The notes: generated by a model from the sequence alone, not told the origin. A stretch of 64,000 bases of DNA from an uncultured Saprospiraceae bacterium (GCA_937959275.1 CALGLU010000052.1:81695-145694); one strand, 5' to 3'; positions 35,981 to 44,961 are shown, numbered from the stretch's first letter. A program made the numbers and translations.

Positions 35981-38443
35981 TTAGTAAACTCTCTTTTTAT
36001 CTAGGATCAGTGTGGAAAATTGATCGACTGTGTAGTCCCTATCTGTATCCTCAACATGGACATCAACGCAAGTGACATGACTCGATTGAGTTTGACTTCC
36101 ATCTACTTGAATTCCATTTTGTAGATTAATGAGTGAAATCTGTTCCATAAATACAGAATCAGTGTGACGAACATGTATGCCTTCAAAACTATTATAAATA
36201 CTAATGTCAGACAAAGCCAATTTATCCATCTTGTTCGTTAGAATAGCCTGTCCATTAATATCATCAAAATAGCTTTCTGAAATATCTAAAGCTGAATACT
36301 TGGCCTGAATGGCATCTCCTCCAATAGCTTCAAATCGCAACTTATCTAAATCTCCAACTGAGTATTCACATGTCAAGGCATGACCTACACAGTTTGTAAA
36401 TGTGGCGTCTTGGATTGTCACATTAGCATTTGTCATTGCCAATGCGGATTCTCCATGCATATCCTCAAACACACAATTCATAAGAGTGGCCTCTACTGAC
36501 ATTGTTAATCCAGCGACTGAATGCATGCCAGCATACTTGAGAGAGTGTAAAGACTTAAAATGGCAGTGCTTAAAAACAGAAGTTTCCAATGCACCACCTG
36601 TAATCAAAATAGCCTGCCCTTTACTACGCTCTCCAATAAGTTCAATCGGCATACTAGCAGTCCCTAGCGCCTGGACAGGACTTTTAGAAATTAAACATCC
36701 TGACTTTGAAAAATGTATTCGTTGTCCAGCTTTTAATAACAGTTTTAATCCAGAAGGAATAATCAGTGGGTCATCGACTTCAATCTGATTGCTATTGAAT
36801 GACAACACATCACCTTCTAAATCGATTGAATATTTATTCTGAATATCAGATAAGGAGGATTTACTGGCATTCATCTCGACCTCCGGAATATTATTAATCC
36901 GTATTGGCGCAATTGCATGTGAATCAAGTCCTAACACTGAGTAAAACAACTGGTCATAATTTTTCTTATTCCTAACACTATATACTTCTTGCGGCGTTTT
37001 GGCATTATAAGCTTCTAAGAATACGCGTTGAGCTAAGGTATCAAGCAGCTGACCATTCGTACCAAAGCCAATAATCTCCATCGGGAAATAGTGAAAGGAT
37101 TTGACAACTAAATTCTGAGTTGAGTTCTTCTTGGTAAATACTTTAATCGAATAATCTGGTAGTGGCGGTATTTTTTTTCTAGTATAGCCAGCTTTTTTAA
37201 ATAGGGCATCCGCTGAAAACTGATATGTTTTATAGTCCTCATCTTGCTGAATAAACAGCTCCCTTTCTTTGACATAATCGTCTAGCAAAGACATGTTATT
37301 ATCTATATATTCTTGTTTTGAAAATTTAAAGAGATATGACAAATAGCTTTCAAAGAACCCTTCGTCTCGGAACAAAAGGTGCATGTATACGCCTCCATAA
37401 GGATAGCCCTCTAGAGGTTTTACCTTAGCATTAATCCCCTCTCCTGCTGCTGACCAGCCTTCTGTAACAGCAGGCAATTCTACACCAAAGCAATCAAAAG
37501 CGATTGGTTCTAGCTTAGCACTTAGCGGATTAAAATAAAATCGAATATTTGTAATTTGTTGCGAATGAAATCCATGACTTAATTCCATCAATGCATAATA
37601 CTTTGCCATTTTATCAACATCAAATACTTGCTCTGCTGATCTCTCAGAATTTAAAAAACCCTGCAGCATTGACTTAGCATATTCGAATGACTTCATAAAG
37701 TCAGGCTCTCCTTTATGTGCGGTATTAAACAATTCGAGGTCAACTGCCTTGGTCCAATAAAATGGCTTGACATCTTTTTGAATATTTTTCCAATAGGCAT
37801 CATCGTTGTGTTTTAATATCGGACCGATTGGCTTTTTATGCGCAACCAATAGCTCATCTGTAAAGTGTTCTTCATAAGCATAAACGCCTTTTTGGTTTCC
37901 GTTTTCCTCTAGCTTAATAAAGTCATATCGAGTCGACATAACACCTTCCAATCGAAACAATTGATGCATATACCATTCTGCAAGATGAGACCTAGCTGCA
38001 CTATTTTGAATCGAAAAAACAGACATGTCACGCCACAGATCATTGTTTTTTAATTGAATGCGATATGACCATTTGTCACCTTTTATGTGATCTAACAAAT
38101 CTCCTTTCAACCTGATATCAATGGGATATTCAAGCGTCTCAATGCGCATATCAGCTGGGACAAAATCATCCTTAGTCGTAAACAATAAGCCCACCTGTAA
38201 TGCCTCCTCACGCTTCTCCTTTATTTGCTTATAGTTAGCCTGATTAATTTGTAGCTCTAGTAATTCTGGCGAAAATTCTAAATCCGTCAATTGAGAATTG
38301 GTTGGTAGCTTTGACTTGGCAGGACTGACTTCTTTATTATGACTCATCTTCATGAGTGACAGTATGAGTAGACCGATCAATACAAGTAAAGCCGCACCAA
38401 ATCTCAAGTCAAATGACTTTGTCTGTCCACCTTTAATTTTCAT
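35981..38443 (-). CDS. CotH-kinase-like protein with right-handed beta-helix
   Basis: 820 residues. An N-terminal transmembrane anchor lies at about residues 15-30 (RFGAALLVLIGLLILSL). A CotH-like region (about 95-330) has DIRLKGDLLDHIKGDKWSY, GVYAYEEHF and MELSHGFHSQQITNIRFYFNP, ending PIAFDCFGVE. The His, Asn and Asp positions match the CotH atypical-kinase family, which phosphorylates protein surfaces in spore coats and, in other bacteria, is found near exopolysaccharide genes. Residues about 560-800 form parallel beta-helix repeats like carbohydrate-active or adhesin proteins. The ATG overlaps the preceding VTC stop by four bases and the VTC gene follows immediately, so expression is coupled. 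The kinase substrate is unknown. Confidence 0.85.
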   Translation of the reverse strand: MKIKGGQTKSFDLRFGAALLVLIGLLILSLMKMSHNKEVSPAKSKLPTNSQLTDLEFSPELLELQINQANYKQIKEKREEALQVGLLFTTKDDFVPADMRIETLEYPIDIRLKGDLLDHIKGDKWSYRIQLKNNDLWRDMSVFSIQNSAARSHLAEWYMHQLFRLEGVMSTRYDFIKLEENGNQKGVYAYEEHFTDELLVAHKKPIGPILKHNDDAYWKNIQKDVKPFYWTKAVDLELFNTAHKGEPDFMKSFEYAKSMLQGFLNSERSAEQVFDVDKMAKYYALMELSHGFHSQQITNIRFYFNPLSAKLEPIAFDCFGVELPAVTEGWSAAGEGINAKVKPLEGYPYGGVYMHLLFRDEGFFESYLSYLFKFSKQEYIDNNMSLLDDYVKERELFIQQDEDYKTYQFSADALFKKAGYTRKKIPPLPDYSIKVFTKKNSTQNLVVKSFHYFPMEIIGFGTNGQLLDTLAQRVFLEAYNAKTPQEVYSVRNKKNYDQLFYSVLGLDSHAIAPIRINNIPEVEMNASKSSLSDIQNKYSIDLEGDVLSFNSNQIEVDDPLIIPSGLKLLLKAGQRIHFSKSGCLISKSPVQALGTASMPIELIGERSKGQAILITGGALETSVFKHCHFKSLHSLKYAGMHSVAGLTMSVEATLMNCVFEDMHGESALAMTNANVTIQDATFTNCVGHALTCEYSVGDLDKLRFEAIGGDAIQAKYSALDISESYFDDINGQAILTNKMDKLALSDISIYNSFEGIHVRHTDSVFMEQISLINLQNGIQVDGSQTQSSHVTCVDVHVEDTDRDYTVDQFSTLILDKKRVY

Positions 38444-39321
38444 AGATTGACCAATTTAAATCCAGCGAGAACAATCACCAGACCATAGATGCCCCACATG
38501 CCTTTATCAACAAGCTTAGACATTGGACTCGCTTCTATTACGGCATGTAGCTTATTATATTTGGGTGTTTGATCTACGATGAGATTGGGAAAACGAGAAA
38601 CGATCTTTTGCTTTAGATGTCTATTTATCGTTTCTAAATATGCTGCATCAGCAGGATCCGCTTCCGTATATCTAAGTTCATTAATTTCAATTTCTAATTC
38701 ATAAAATTCTTGAAATGGAATTTTCTTATTTTTTACATGATCTAAAGATATTGTAGCAACACTCCCCTTCTTATCTAGAAAGTACATGCGAGCTCTTCGT
38801 TGACTAAGTCTAATTGACTGCTTGAGCTTATTGGCATCAACACCTAATTGTCTCAACTGATAAGAAAAGTGATCTCGATCCGCTGCATCTACAAACTGCA
38901 ATACAGGATGTCTGGATATTTTATCAACTGCATTTATTTTCTTGGGGACTTTATATTTAATTTCCTCCCTCACGACACCGTCAGTTGAGCTAGGCAATTT
39001 TATTTGAATAAGTTCATTCGTCAGTACAGCATGATTATACCGCAAGCGATGACGTACGCCAACCTCTTGCGCCAACAGTCCATTATCGTCATCGTCAAAA
39101 TAGCTATCAAAAAATAGCTCGTCAGCTCGCTCTATTGTCAAGGCTATACCATCAACTTGATAAGTACCTTCTTTAAATTCGTCGGTGAGATAGGATTGTA
39201 AATACTCGATATCATCAGTTGCAACAGACAACTTGTACTCGCTCTCAAGTCTAGTTTGCCCACAAATATCAATGCAGATTAAGTTTACAAGAATAAGACA
39301 ATATAACCATCGATTGCCCAT
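38440..39321 (-). CDS. exported VTC/TTM-domain protein
   Basis: 293 residues. An N-terminal signal (MGNRWLYCLILVNLICIDICGQ) and a C-terminal hydrophobic helix (GMWGIYGLVIVLAGFKL) bracket a tunnel-fold domain. Its strands include RLESEYKLSV, VRHRLRYNH, IQIKLPSST, MYFLDKKGSVATISLDHVK and YELEIEIN, the last two matching the acidic strands of the fold. An exported VTC-type domain is uncommon; it suggests the reaction or sensing step faces the periplasm, or the helices anchor it with the tunnel on that side. It starts four bases after the DUF4956 gene ends and overlaps the CotH gene by four bases. Confidence 0.8.
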   Translation of the reverse strand: MGNRWLYCLILVNLICIDICGQTRLESEYKLSVATDDIEYLQSYLTDEFKEGTYQVDGIALTIERADELFFDSYFDDDDNGLLAQEVGVRHRLRYNHAVLTNELIQIKLPSSTDGVVREEIKYKVPKKINAVDKISRHPVLQFVDAADRDHFSYQLRQLGVDANKLKQSIRLSQRRARMYFLDKKGSVATISLDHVKNKKIPFQEFYELEIEINELRYTEADPADAAYLETINRHLKQKIVSRFPNLIVDQTPKYNKLHAVIEASPMSKLVDKGMWGIYGLVIVLAGFKLVNL

Positions 39322-39324
39322 CAG

Positions 39325-40002
39325 TTACTGAGCTAAATTCTTATTATCTATAAATGAAATCTCAGCGCTAGGGTCCTTTTGAAGTAGCTCATTTTTCACA
39401 TTACTTAGTTGATCCAGACTGTCTATCTCTAAAACATATGACATTCGAACAGTACCATTGTCATGACTCAAGCGACGTAACTCTACGCCCGTGAGATGCT
39501 GAATTAATATCGCATTAATCCCTTGCTCATCAACAACAGAGCTACTCACATTTAATACCATTTCGTTGTCCAGCCGTTTAATCTTGTTCTTCTGTGTACT
39601 CGTCTTTAGAATTAATAAAGCCATGATTAACACAAAAGCAAGGATAGTAATCCCTGCTTGATTGGCCCCCATCCCGAGTCCTATACCAATCACCAAAAAT
39701 AGATAGGTCAATTCTTCTGGTTCCTTAATCGCTGCTCTAAATCGGACGATGGATAACGCCCCAACTAATCCCAAGGATAGCGCAATACTTGATTTGACAA
39801 TATAAATAATCAGCATCGTCGTCAATGCTAATAAAATAAAATTGTTAGAAAATTTTGAGCGATTGCCTACCGCATTCCCATACTTGGTGTAATACATTGA
39901 CAGTATCCAACTCAATAAGGCTCCGATAAGTGCATTAAGCACAAACTGACTATGATCAACAAAATCAATTGAATATTCGGAAAAAAGATCAGAAAAATCC
40001 AT
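39325..40002 (-). CDS. DUF4956 family membrane protein
   Basis: 225 residues with about four transmembrane helices in the first 140 residues. The hallmark GALSIVRFRAAIKEPEELTY with the following GIGLGMGANQAG is the DUF4956 signature, which resembles the MgtC-like membrane fold core. The C-terminal ~75 residues form a small soluble domain. DUF4956 genes are commonly found beside VTC-domain genes, which supports a shared role, perhaps in passing or sensing a polyphosphate-like product across the membrane (inference). First gene of the four-gene operon, with a TAGCTTTG -7 element at 40023-40030. Confidence 0.85.
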   Translation of the reverse strand: MDFSDLFSEYSIDFVDHSQFVLNALIGALLSWILSMYYTKYGNAVGNRSKFSNNFILLALTTMLIIYIVKSSIALSLGLVGALSIVRFRAAIKEPEELTYLFLVIGIGLGMGANQAGITILAFVLIMALLILKTSTQKNKIKRLDNEMVLNVSSSVVDEQGINAILIQHLTGVELRRLSHDNGTVRMSYVLEIDSLDQLSNVKNELLQKDPSAEISFIDNKNLAQ

Positions 40003-40022
40003 AGACAGACAGCGCTTTAAGC

Positions 40023-40030
40023 CAAAGCTA
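40023..40030 (-). promoter_or_regulatory. TAnnTTTG -7 element of the DUF4956-VTC-CotH operon
   Basis: On the minus strand the octamer TAGCTTTG matches the Bacteroidota -7 consensus and lies 20 bases before the ATG of the DUF4956 gene. No clean TTG -33 element was found at the usual spacing. The placement fits a single promoter for all four genes. Confidence 0.45.
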
Positions 40031-40168
40031 ACAAATTAGATTTGTTTATTCATTGACTTGAATATCAATTAGTTAATTGTTTTGGAGTTGATAAAACGGA
40101 ATGTGGTTTTGTCATTAGATTTTTAAGAAAGAACAATGATGGCCGCTCTGCGGTGAAGCAAGGGTGTC

Positions 40169-40241
40169 CTCCTTGAGGAGGTCGGGAGGTGGAATCTACT
40201 TCAATGTCAATTCCACCCTCCGTAGAGTCTCTACGACTCTT
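40169..40241. repeat. cluster of strong small hairpins in a gene-free gap
   Basis: The gap 40003-40356 has no convincing gene; an 89-codon frame at 40065-40334 has no protein-like features. It contains CCTCC-TTGA-GGAGG (40169-40182), a 12-bp stem from GGGAGGTGGAAT paired with ATTCCACCCTCC (40184-40221) and AGAGTC-TCTAC-GACTCT (about 40225-40241), with a further GACTCT/AGAGTC just beyond. These could form an RNA structure in the leader of the DUF4956 operon or the tail of the Spo0M-like gene. It may also be part of a dispersed element, but I cannot compare with the rest of the genome. Confidence 0.5.
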
Positions 40242-40356
40242 GAGAGTCTTTGGACCATAATCCCCTCTCGGGGAAAATCTACGTTGAATGCCAATGGCCA
40301 TGCATTCCCAAGAGTCCAGTTGAAATGATTGCAAGGAATATTTATATTCTCTTCAT

Positions 40357-40821
40357 CTATTTTATAAGAATGACCTGAGACGAAGTCGGACTCAATTTGG
40401 TACCAGACACAGAAGCTGTTGCCTCTAACCTAAAGCTTGAGTTTACATTTTTAAAATACTTAGCCATCTTGACCAATCCTTTTGAAAAGATGTTAGAAGA
40501 CTCCATATCATCCATTTCAGAATTCAACATTTTATAAGAGAGTTCGAATGGAATTGACTTTGTTTCGTCTTTGTCGATCAGAATTGGCTCTTTCAGAAGA
40601 ACTTCTCCTAGAACATACTCATCAATTAAGCGACTTTCCTTACGGCCTCTTGCGTATTTCTCGATTAACTTAAGTCGAATATTTGATATTGTCTGGTCTG
40701 ATAGAGACTCTAATTGGATTTTACCTTTTATGAGCCCATATTTTTTCTCGACCACCGCAGGAGCAACAATACTCAATTTGACTCCTTCTATCCCTAATAT
40801 GTTTTTTAGCTTTCCGAACAT
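40357..40821 (-). CDS. Spo0M-like arrestin-fold protein
   Basis: 154 residues, no signal peptide. Beta-rich sequence beginning MFGKLKNILGIEGVKLSIVAP, with 'YGLIKGKIQLESLSDQTISNIRLKLIEKYARGRKES' and 'FELSYKMLN'. This resembles the Spo0M/arrestin-like family, in which such proteins bind partner proteins and were first linked to sporulation control. The family is widespread outside spore formers, so no sporulation is implied. Length is shorter than Spo0M itself, so it may be a single arrestin lobe. Assignment is moderate. Confidence 0.55.
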   Translation of the reverse strand: MFGKLKNILGIEGVKLSIVAPAVVEKKYGLIKGKIQLESLSDQTISNIRLKLIEKYARGRKESRLIDEYVLGEVLLKEPILIDKDETKSIPFELSYKMLNSEMDDMESSNIFSKGLVKMAKYFKNVNSSFRLEATASVSGTKLSPTSSQVILIK

Positions 40822-40913
40822 TACATCTATAACATCAAAATGGAGTTAAGAAGTTTTCTTTTCGTCGAAAGTTTTAGCTTTCTGATCGAAATTAGTCATT
40901 CTAAATGTTATGC

Positions 40914-41402
40914 TTAGACGAATCTCTTGTGCCAACTCGCCTCTAATGGCTTCAACCACTCCGTCAAAAATTGATCTTTAGTCTTGACAAGGTTATCAAA
41001 AACCAGCGTATCGTCCGTAATTGTCCCTGCTTGATAGGCAGCTTTAAATTGTTCCTGATTCAAGGTATATACTTTCTCTTCCTCTTCATTCAGATAACTG
41101 AAGATCATCCTGTTAAAAAAGTCAACCTGATAATGACTACCCAGTTGTTGCACAAAATGTACCGACGCATCAATCGAACAGCCACTTGCCGCAGCCGTAG
41201 TTTCATCTACAAACAGAGTTAAAAATTGATCATGAAACAAATTGCCATAGGTTTTTAGTGCATTATGGTGAGCTGTCCATTGTGATAAAAACTTGAATAA
41301 ATGACCTTGGATCTCATACCGCTGGCTATCTGACAATTCTTTATCAGCCTGATAGATCCACACTTTGGACCGATTATCTAGTGCTATGAGATCTGCTACC
41401 AT
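40914..41402 (-). CDS. conserved hypothetical protein downstream of the Fe-S protein gene
   Basis: 162 residues from the ATG at 41402. An earlier ATG at 41426 would overlap the upstream gene by 23 bases and adds only eight residues. The product (MVADLIALDNRSKVWIYQADKEL onward) resembles a Bacteroidetes family sometimes labelled 'ABC transporter ATPase', but no Walker motifs are visible, so that label would be wrong. It has a conserved-looking 'YEIQGHLFKFLSQWTAHHNALKT' helix and a GCSIDASVHFVQQLG segment with one Cys. It starts two bases after the stop of the CCG-domain gene and is almost certainly co-transcribed. Function unknown. Confidence 0.75.
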   Translation of the reverse strand: MVADLIALDNRSKVWIYQADKELSDSQRYEIQGHLFKFLSQWTAHHNALKTYGNLFHDQFLTLFVDETTAAASGCSIDASVHFVQQLGSHYQVDFFNRMIFSYLNEEEEKVYTLNQEQFKAAYQAGTITDDTLVFDNLVKTKDQFLTEWLKPLEASWHKRFV

Positions 41403-41403
41403 A

Positions 41404-42189
41404 TTACCAATTATTTGATTGTACAATCATTTCGGAGATATCTAAGACCATCACATCATCTTGCTTTTCTTTCGCTTTCATGCCATCTCCTAACATCGTT
41501 AAACAAAACGGACAATTGACTGCAATTGTTTTGGCACCTGTGGCTATGGCCTCTTCGACTCGCTCGATATTGATCCGTTTATCGCCAGGCTCATCTTCTT
41601 TGAACATTTGCGCTCCGCCTGCTCCACAACACAAGGCCGTTTCCTTAGCCCGAGGCATTTCGATCAAATCCGATTCAAGACTTGCTAAGACAGCTCTTGG
41701 CGCAGCGTATTCCCCATTGACACGACCCAAATAACAAGAATCATGATAGCTAATTTTCTGTCCCTTAAATTCTCCGCCTTCTATCGTTAAACGACCCTCA
41801 TCTATCAATTCTTGAATCAATTGCGTGTGATGCACCACTGTATAATGGCCTCCCAATGCCGGATACTCATTCTTAAGGGCATTTAGACAATGTGGACAGG
41901 TAGCCACTATCTTCTTCACCTTATACATATTCAACATTTCAATATTCTGCAAGGCGCTCATCTGAAACACAAATTCATTGCCCGCCCGCCGCGCAGGATC
42001 ACCAGTACATGCCTCTTCATTCCCCAAAATCGCAAACTTGATACCTGCATGATGCAAAATCTTGGAAAAGGCAATCGTCACCTTTTGAGCTCTCGCATCA
42101 AAACTACCAGCGCATCCTACCCAAAACAAGATCTCTGGTTCATCGCTAGCAGCGGCCATCTCGGCCATTGTGAAAATTTTAAATTTCAT
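41404..42189 (-). CDS. CCG-domain (Fe-S)-binding protein, HdrB/GlpC-like
   Basis: 261 residues with two CCG-type cysteine clusters: EILFWVGCAGSFD with VATCPHCLNALKNEYP, and YHDSCYLGR, ETALCCGAGGAQMF with VNCPFCLTMLGDG. These motifs bind the non-cubane 4Fe-4S clusters of heterodisulfide-reductase-B-like and LutA/GlpC-like subunits. It would pass electrons between a dehydrogenase and quinone or thiol carriers. The membrane Fe-S protein encoded upstream on the same strand (42527-43903) is the probable partner. A small hypothetical gene follows after two bases. Confidence 0.88.
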   Translation of the reverse strand: MKFKIFTMAEMAAASDEPEILFWVGCAGSFDARAQKVTIAFSKILHHAGIKFAILGNEEACTGDPARRAGNEFVFQMSALQNIEMLNMYKVKKIVATCPHCLNALKNEYPALGGHYTVVHHTQLIQELIDEGRLTIEGGEFKGQKISYHDSCYLGRVNGEYAAPRAVLASLESDLIEMPRAKETALCCGAGGAQMFKEDEPGDKRINIERVEEAIATGAKTIAVNCPFCLTMLGDGMKAKEKQDDVMVLDISEMIVQSNNW

Positions 42190-42452
42190 TTACAATATGT
42201 GTTGAGTTACAAATCTCTTCCAAAACCAATTTGTCATGATTTTTACAAAAAATCTCGCCAAATCTCATCTTTTTATACTATCCGCCCCGTGATGAATCAC
42301 GGGGCTAGCAAAATGTGATCCCGCTGGGATCAAAACTACCAATCAACGAATCACGAATCAATAAATCACTTTCCATTAGCTTATCTAATGACCCAAGGCA
42401 TTAAAATTACCTCGAACTTATTTTGCTACGAAATTTCAGACTCCCAACTTCG

Positions 42453-42522
42453 CACTATCCAATATCCACTATCAACTATCCACTATCCACTATCCACTAT
42501 CATCTATCAACTGTCAACTGTC
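42453..42522. repeat. heptamer tandem repeat (CACTATC/AACTGTC)x10
   Basis: Ten 7-bp units at 42453-42522 read CACTATC, CAATATC, AACTATC or AACTGTC. They occupy the downstream gap of the membrane Fe-S gene, whose stop lies at 42527. The rest of the gap 42190-42526 is AT-rich with a short inverted CCCCGTGATTCATCACGGGG-like palindrome near 42286-42305. Small frames across the tract (42388-42767) are repeat products. Confidence 0.85.
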
Positions 42523-42526
42523 AACT

Positions 42527-43903
42527 CTATACTTCCTCAGAAAATTCCTTCGCCCATTTCACTCGCTCATCAGGAATCTGCCAGACTGCACCACTATTCT
42601 CAATACTCGTAAACATCGGCACCCAATCTGATGGCCCTGCAGACTCTGTCAATATCTCATATCGTCTCAAGTCTAAAATCGGCTTCAATGGATTAATCAT
42701 CACAGGACAAGCTTCCACACATGCATTGCAAGTCGTGCACGCATGTATCTCTTCTCTGGTAATGTAATCAAACAGACTTTTACCGTCATCATAGTTATCT
42801 GCTGTTAGCTTTACGCCTGCGCTCGCATCTGCATCGCTTAGATACTTTGGCGAACCAGAATCAATGTTGCGCCCTACTTCCTCAACTCTATCTCTAATAT
42901 CCATTAACACTTTTCGGGGTGATAATTTTTTACCTGTTACATTAGCTGGACATACTGATGTACATCGCCCACATTCCGTACAGGTATAGGCATCTAAGAT
43001 TGTTTTCCAGTTTAAATCAAAGACATCTTGAGCACCAAATTCTGGCAGATCAGCATCCATCGGAGCCATTTCAGCTTCTGGAATCAATCCCATCATCGAC
43101 TTCACCTCATTCATCACCGCAGGCATATTCTCCATTTCACCGCGGCTTTCTAGCGGTGCAAAGTAAACATTAGGGAAGGCAAAAAAGATGTGTAAATGTT
43201 TGGATCTCGGTATATAATATAAAAAGCCAAGCACGACTAAAAAGTGTAGCCACCAGCCAGTCCGCTCTAAAAAGACCAACATATCCTTTCCAAAACCATC
43301 GAGGAATAATGGGCCCATAATACCGCTAATCGGCAAAAAGCCAATTGAAGGATAATGTGCAGGATCGATCCGTTGGAGCATAGTGTCAGCCCCATTCATC
43401 GTGAAAATTCCAATCAACAAGAGAATCTCCAAACCGAGTATGATATTCGCATCCATCGTCGGCCAACCTTTCATTTCAGGTTTGTGCAAGCGTGGTACTT
43501 TAATAATATTTCGTCGAATCAGAAACACAACTGTACCAATAAAAGCAAGAACGGATAATAACTCAATCGTCCCGATAATCACCGAATACAAGACACCTAG
43601 ATAGGGAGCAAAAAAACGATGAACGCCAAACAACCCATCGATTATGATTTCAATAAATTCAATTTGTGTAAACAAAAAGGCAACATAGATGAAACAATGC
43701 ATGACTGCAGGTATCACACGTTTAAACATTTTTTTCTGACCTAGCGCGATCAAAATGACATTCTTCCATCTTGTCATAACATTACCAGTAACTTTATAAT
43801 CCTTACCCAATCGGATATTACGGATGATAAAAGAGAACTGCTTGACAGCGAAATATGCGCTAAGGACCAATAATAAAATGAAAGCTATCTGTGAAAAGCT
43901 CAT
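42527..43903 (-). CDS. membrane-bound dicluster ferredoxin-type electron transfer protein
   Basis: 458 residues. Five or six N-terminal transmembrane helices (for example IAFILLLVLSAYFAVKQF and LGVLYSVIIGTIELLSVLAFIG) resemble a NarI/HdrE-type di-haem b membrane domain; His residues in the helices could bind haem. The C-terminal cytosolic region carries two 4Fe-4S motifs, CTECGRCTSVCP and CTTCNACVEACP. With the CCG protein it forms an HdrDE- or ETF:quinone-type electron transfer module. In Bacteroidetes such pairs are often linked to acyl-CoA dehydrogenase or ETF pathways, though none is encoded nearby. Confidence 0.88.
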   Translation of the reverse strand: MSFSQIAFILLLVLSAYFAVKQFSFIIRNIRLGKDYKVTGNVMTRWKNVILIALGQKKMFKRVIPAVMHCFIYVAFLFTQIEFIEIIIDGLFGVHRFFAPYLGVLYSVIIGTIELLSVLAFIGTVVFLIRRNIIKVPRLHKPEMKGWPTMDANIILGLEILLLIGIFTMNGADTMLQRIDPAHYPSIGFLPISGIMGPLFLDGFGKDMLVFLERTGWWLHFLVVLGFLYYIPRSKHLHIFFAFPNVYFAPLESRGEMENMPAVMNEVKSMMGLIPEAEMAPMDADLPEFGAQDVFDLNWKTILDAYTCTECGRCTSVCPANVTGKKLSPRKVLMDIRDRVEEVGRNIDSGSPKYLSDADASAGVKLTADNYDDGKSLFDYITREEIHACTTCNACVEACPVMINPLKPILDLRRYEILTESAGPSDWVPMFTSIENSGAVWQIPDERVKWAKEFSEEV

Positions 43904-43979
43904 AAAGGCTTAAATTTGTTCAATTATAGAGAATATCTCACTCTAATTCTATAATTGCTAATGAATTTCAAACTGGAAG

Positions 43980-44474
43980 ATGAAAATACTTGATTCAAAA
44001 CAAATACAGCAAAAAATAAATCGGATTGCGATTCAGATACTAGAAAGGAATTTTGCCGAGAAGGAAATTATCCTGGCAGGAATCAATAACAATGGAATGG
44101 GGTTCGCAAAACTGCTCGCAAAAAATCTCAAAACAAGATCCGACATCACAATTACACTCTCTCAGATCAAACTCAATCCAGCCAAACCCACATCTGAAAA
44201 TATCGTCATCAATTTAGATGAAAAAGAACTCAATAAGAAGGTGATTATAATTGTGGATGATGTTGCGAATACTGGTCGTACCATCTTTTATGCCTTCAAA
44301 CCCTTTTTAGAAATCCTGCCTAAGAAGGTAGAGGTTGCGGTATTAGTCGACAGAAAGCATAAATCGTTTCCTGTTAAGCCTGATTATGTGGGTATCTCTT
44401 TGGCCACAACTGCAAAAGAGAATATTGATGTGAGCATTAAGCCGATGAAGACTGCGGAGGTCTTATTGGTGTGA
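43980..44474 (+). CDS. phosphoribosyltransferase (PRTase type I fold)
   Basis: 164 residues, no signal. The PRPP-binding signature is VIIIVDDVANTGRTIFYAF (about residues 88-106), and the first half has the 'ILAGINNNGMGFAKLLAKNL' flavour of PyrR/purine PRTases. Such proteins transfer the phosphoribosyl group between a base and pyrophosphate or, as in PyrR, regulate pyrimidine genes. No pyrimidine or purine genes accompany it, so the substrate cannot be given. Divergent from the Fe-S membrane gene. Confidence 0.85.
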   Translation: MKILDSKQIQQKINRIAIQILERNFAEKEIILAGINNNGMGFAKLLAKNLKTRSDITITLSQIKLNPAKPTSENIVINLDEKELNKKVIIIVDDVANTGRTIFYAFKPFLEILPKKVEVAVLVDRKHKSFPVKPDYVGISLATTAKENIDVSIKPMKTAEVLLV

Positions 44475-44513
44475 TGACTATACATTTACTATATAATGCT
44501 CTGTTCTTTAATA

Positions 44514-44772
44514 CTTTACACCGTCGAGAAACTGTCATTTCGAGGGAGGCGTCAGCCGATTCGAGAAATACTACGAACCACATAAACCCATTTCGACCGA
44601 AGTGGAGAAATCTATATTCGATCATGATTAAAAAAGAAAATAGCCAGATTCCGGATCGAGCCCGGAATGACAGTTGCTTTTGACGCTTGCTTTTGTTTGT
44701 CATTACTTTAATTTTATTAGCGCGTAGCGGGAATTCGTTTCTAAAAATGACAGTTTTCTCGACTGTGTAAAG
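44514..44772. mobile_element. MITE-like element with ~27-bp terminal inverted repeats
   Basis: Left end CTTTACACCGTCGAGAAACT (44514 onward) and right end, complement CTTTACACAGTCGAGAAAAC (ending 44772), match over about 27 bp. The body (259 bp in total) contains GTCATTTCGAG, ATTTCGACCGAAGTGGAG and GATTCCGGATCGAGCCCGGA words, which are dispersed-repeat phrases; a similar block is at 56911-56938. No transposase is present. It lies in the 487-base gap 44475-44961, which otherwise holds only AT-rich sequence. Confidence 0.6.
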
Positions 44773-44961
44773 CACTAGATGCCAGAGTAATATGTAACTT
44801 GTCAGAGATAACTTGATTCAGTATCTAATTTATATTGAGCAGGTTAAATCCAAAATTAAATTGAGGGCAATGGTGGTGCATAATATTCTATTTATTCAAA
44901 GTACATGAAGAATTTAAGTCTAGGAGAAAAAGCAAGCTTAAAAAATTTATTTTAGCAAATA

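Noticed and set aside
40065..40334. 89-codon minus-strand open frame between the DUF4956 and Spo0M-like genes
   Set aside because: Low-complexity composition and a strong hairpin cluster inside it; no start or motif supports translation.
40914..41402. Label 'ABC transporter ATPase' for the 162-residue hypothetical
   Set aside because: No Walker A, Walker B or signature motif is visible, so the label is not supported.
42388..42767. Overlapping plus-strand open frames near the CACTATC tract
   Set aside because: Products are heptamer-derived and overlap the membrane Fe-S gene on the other strand.
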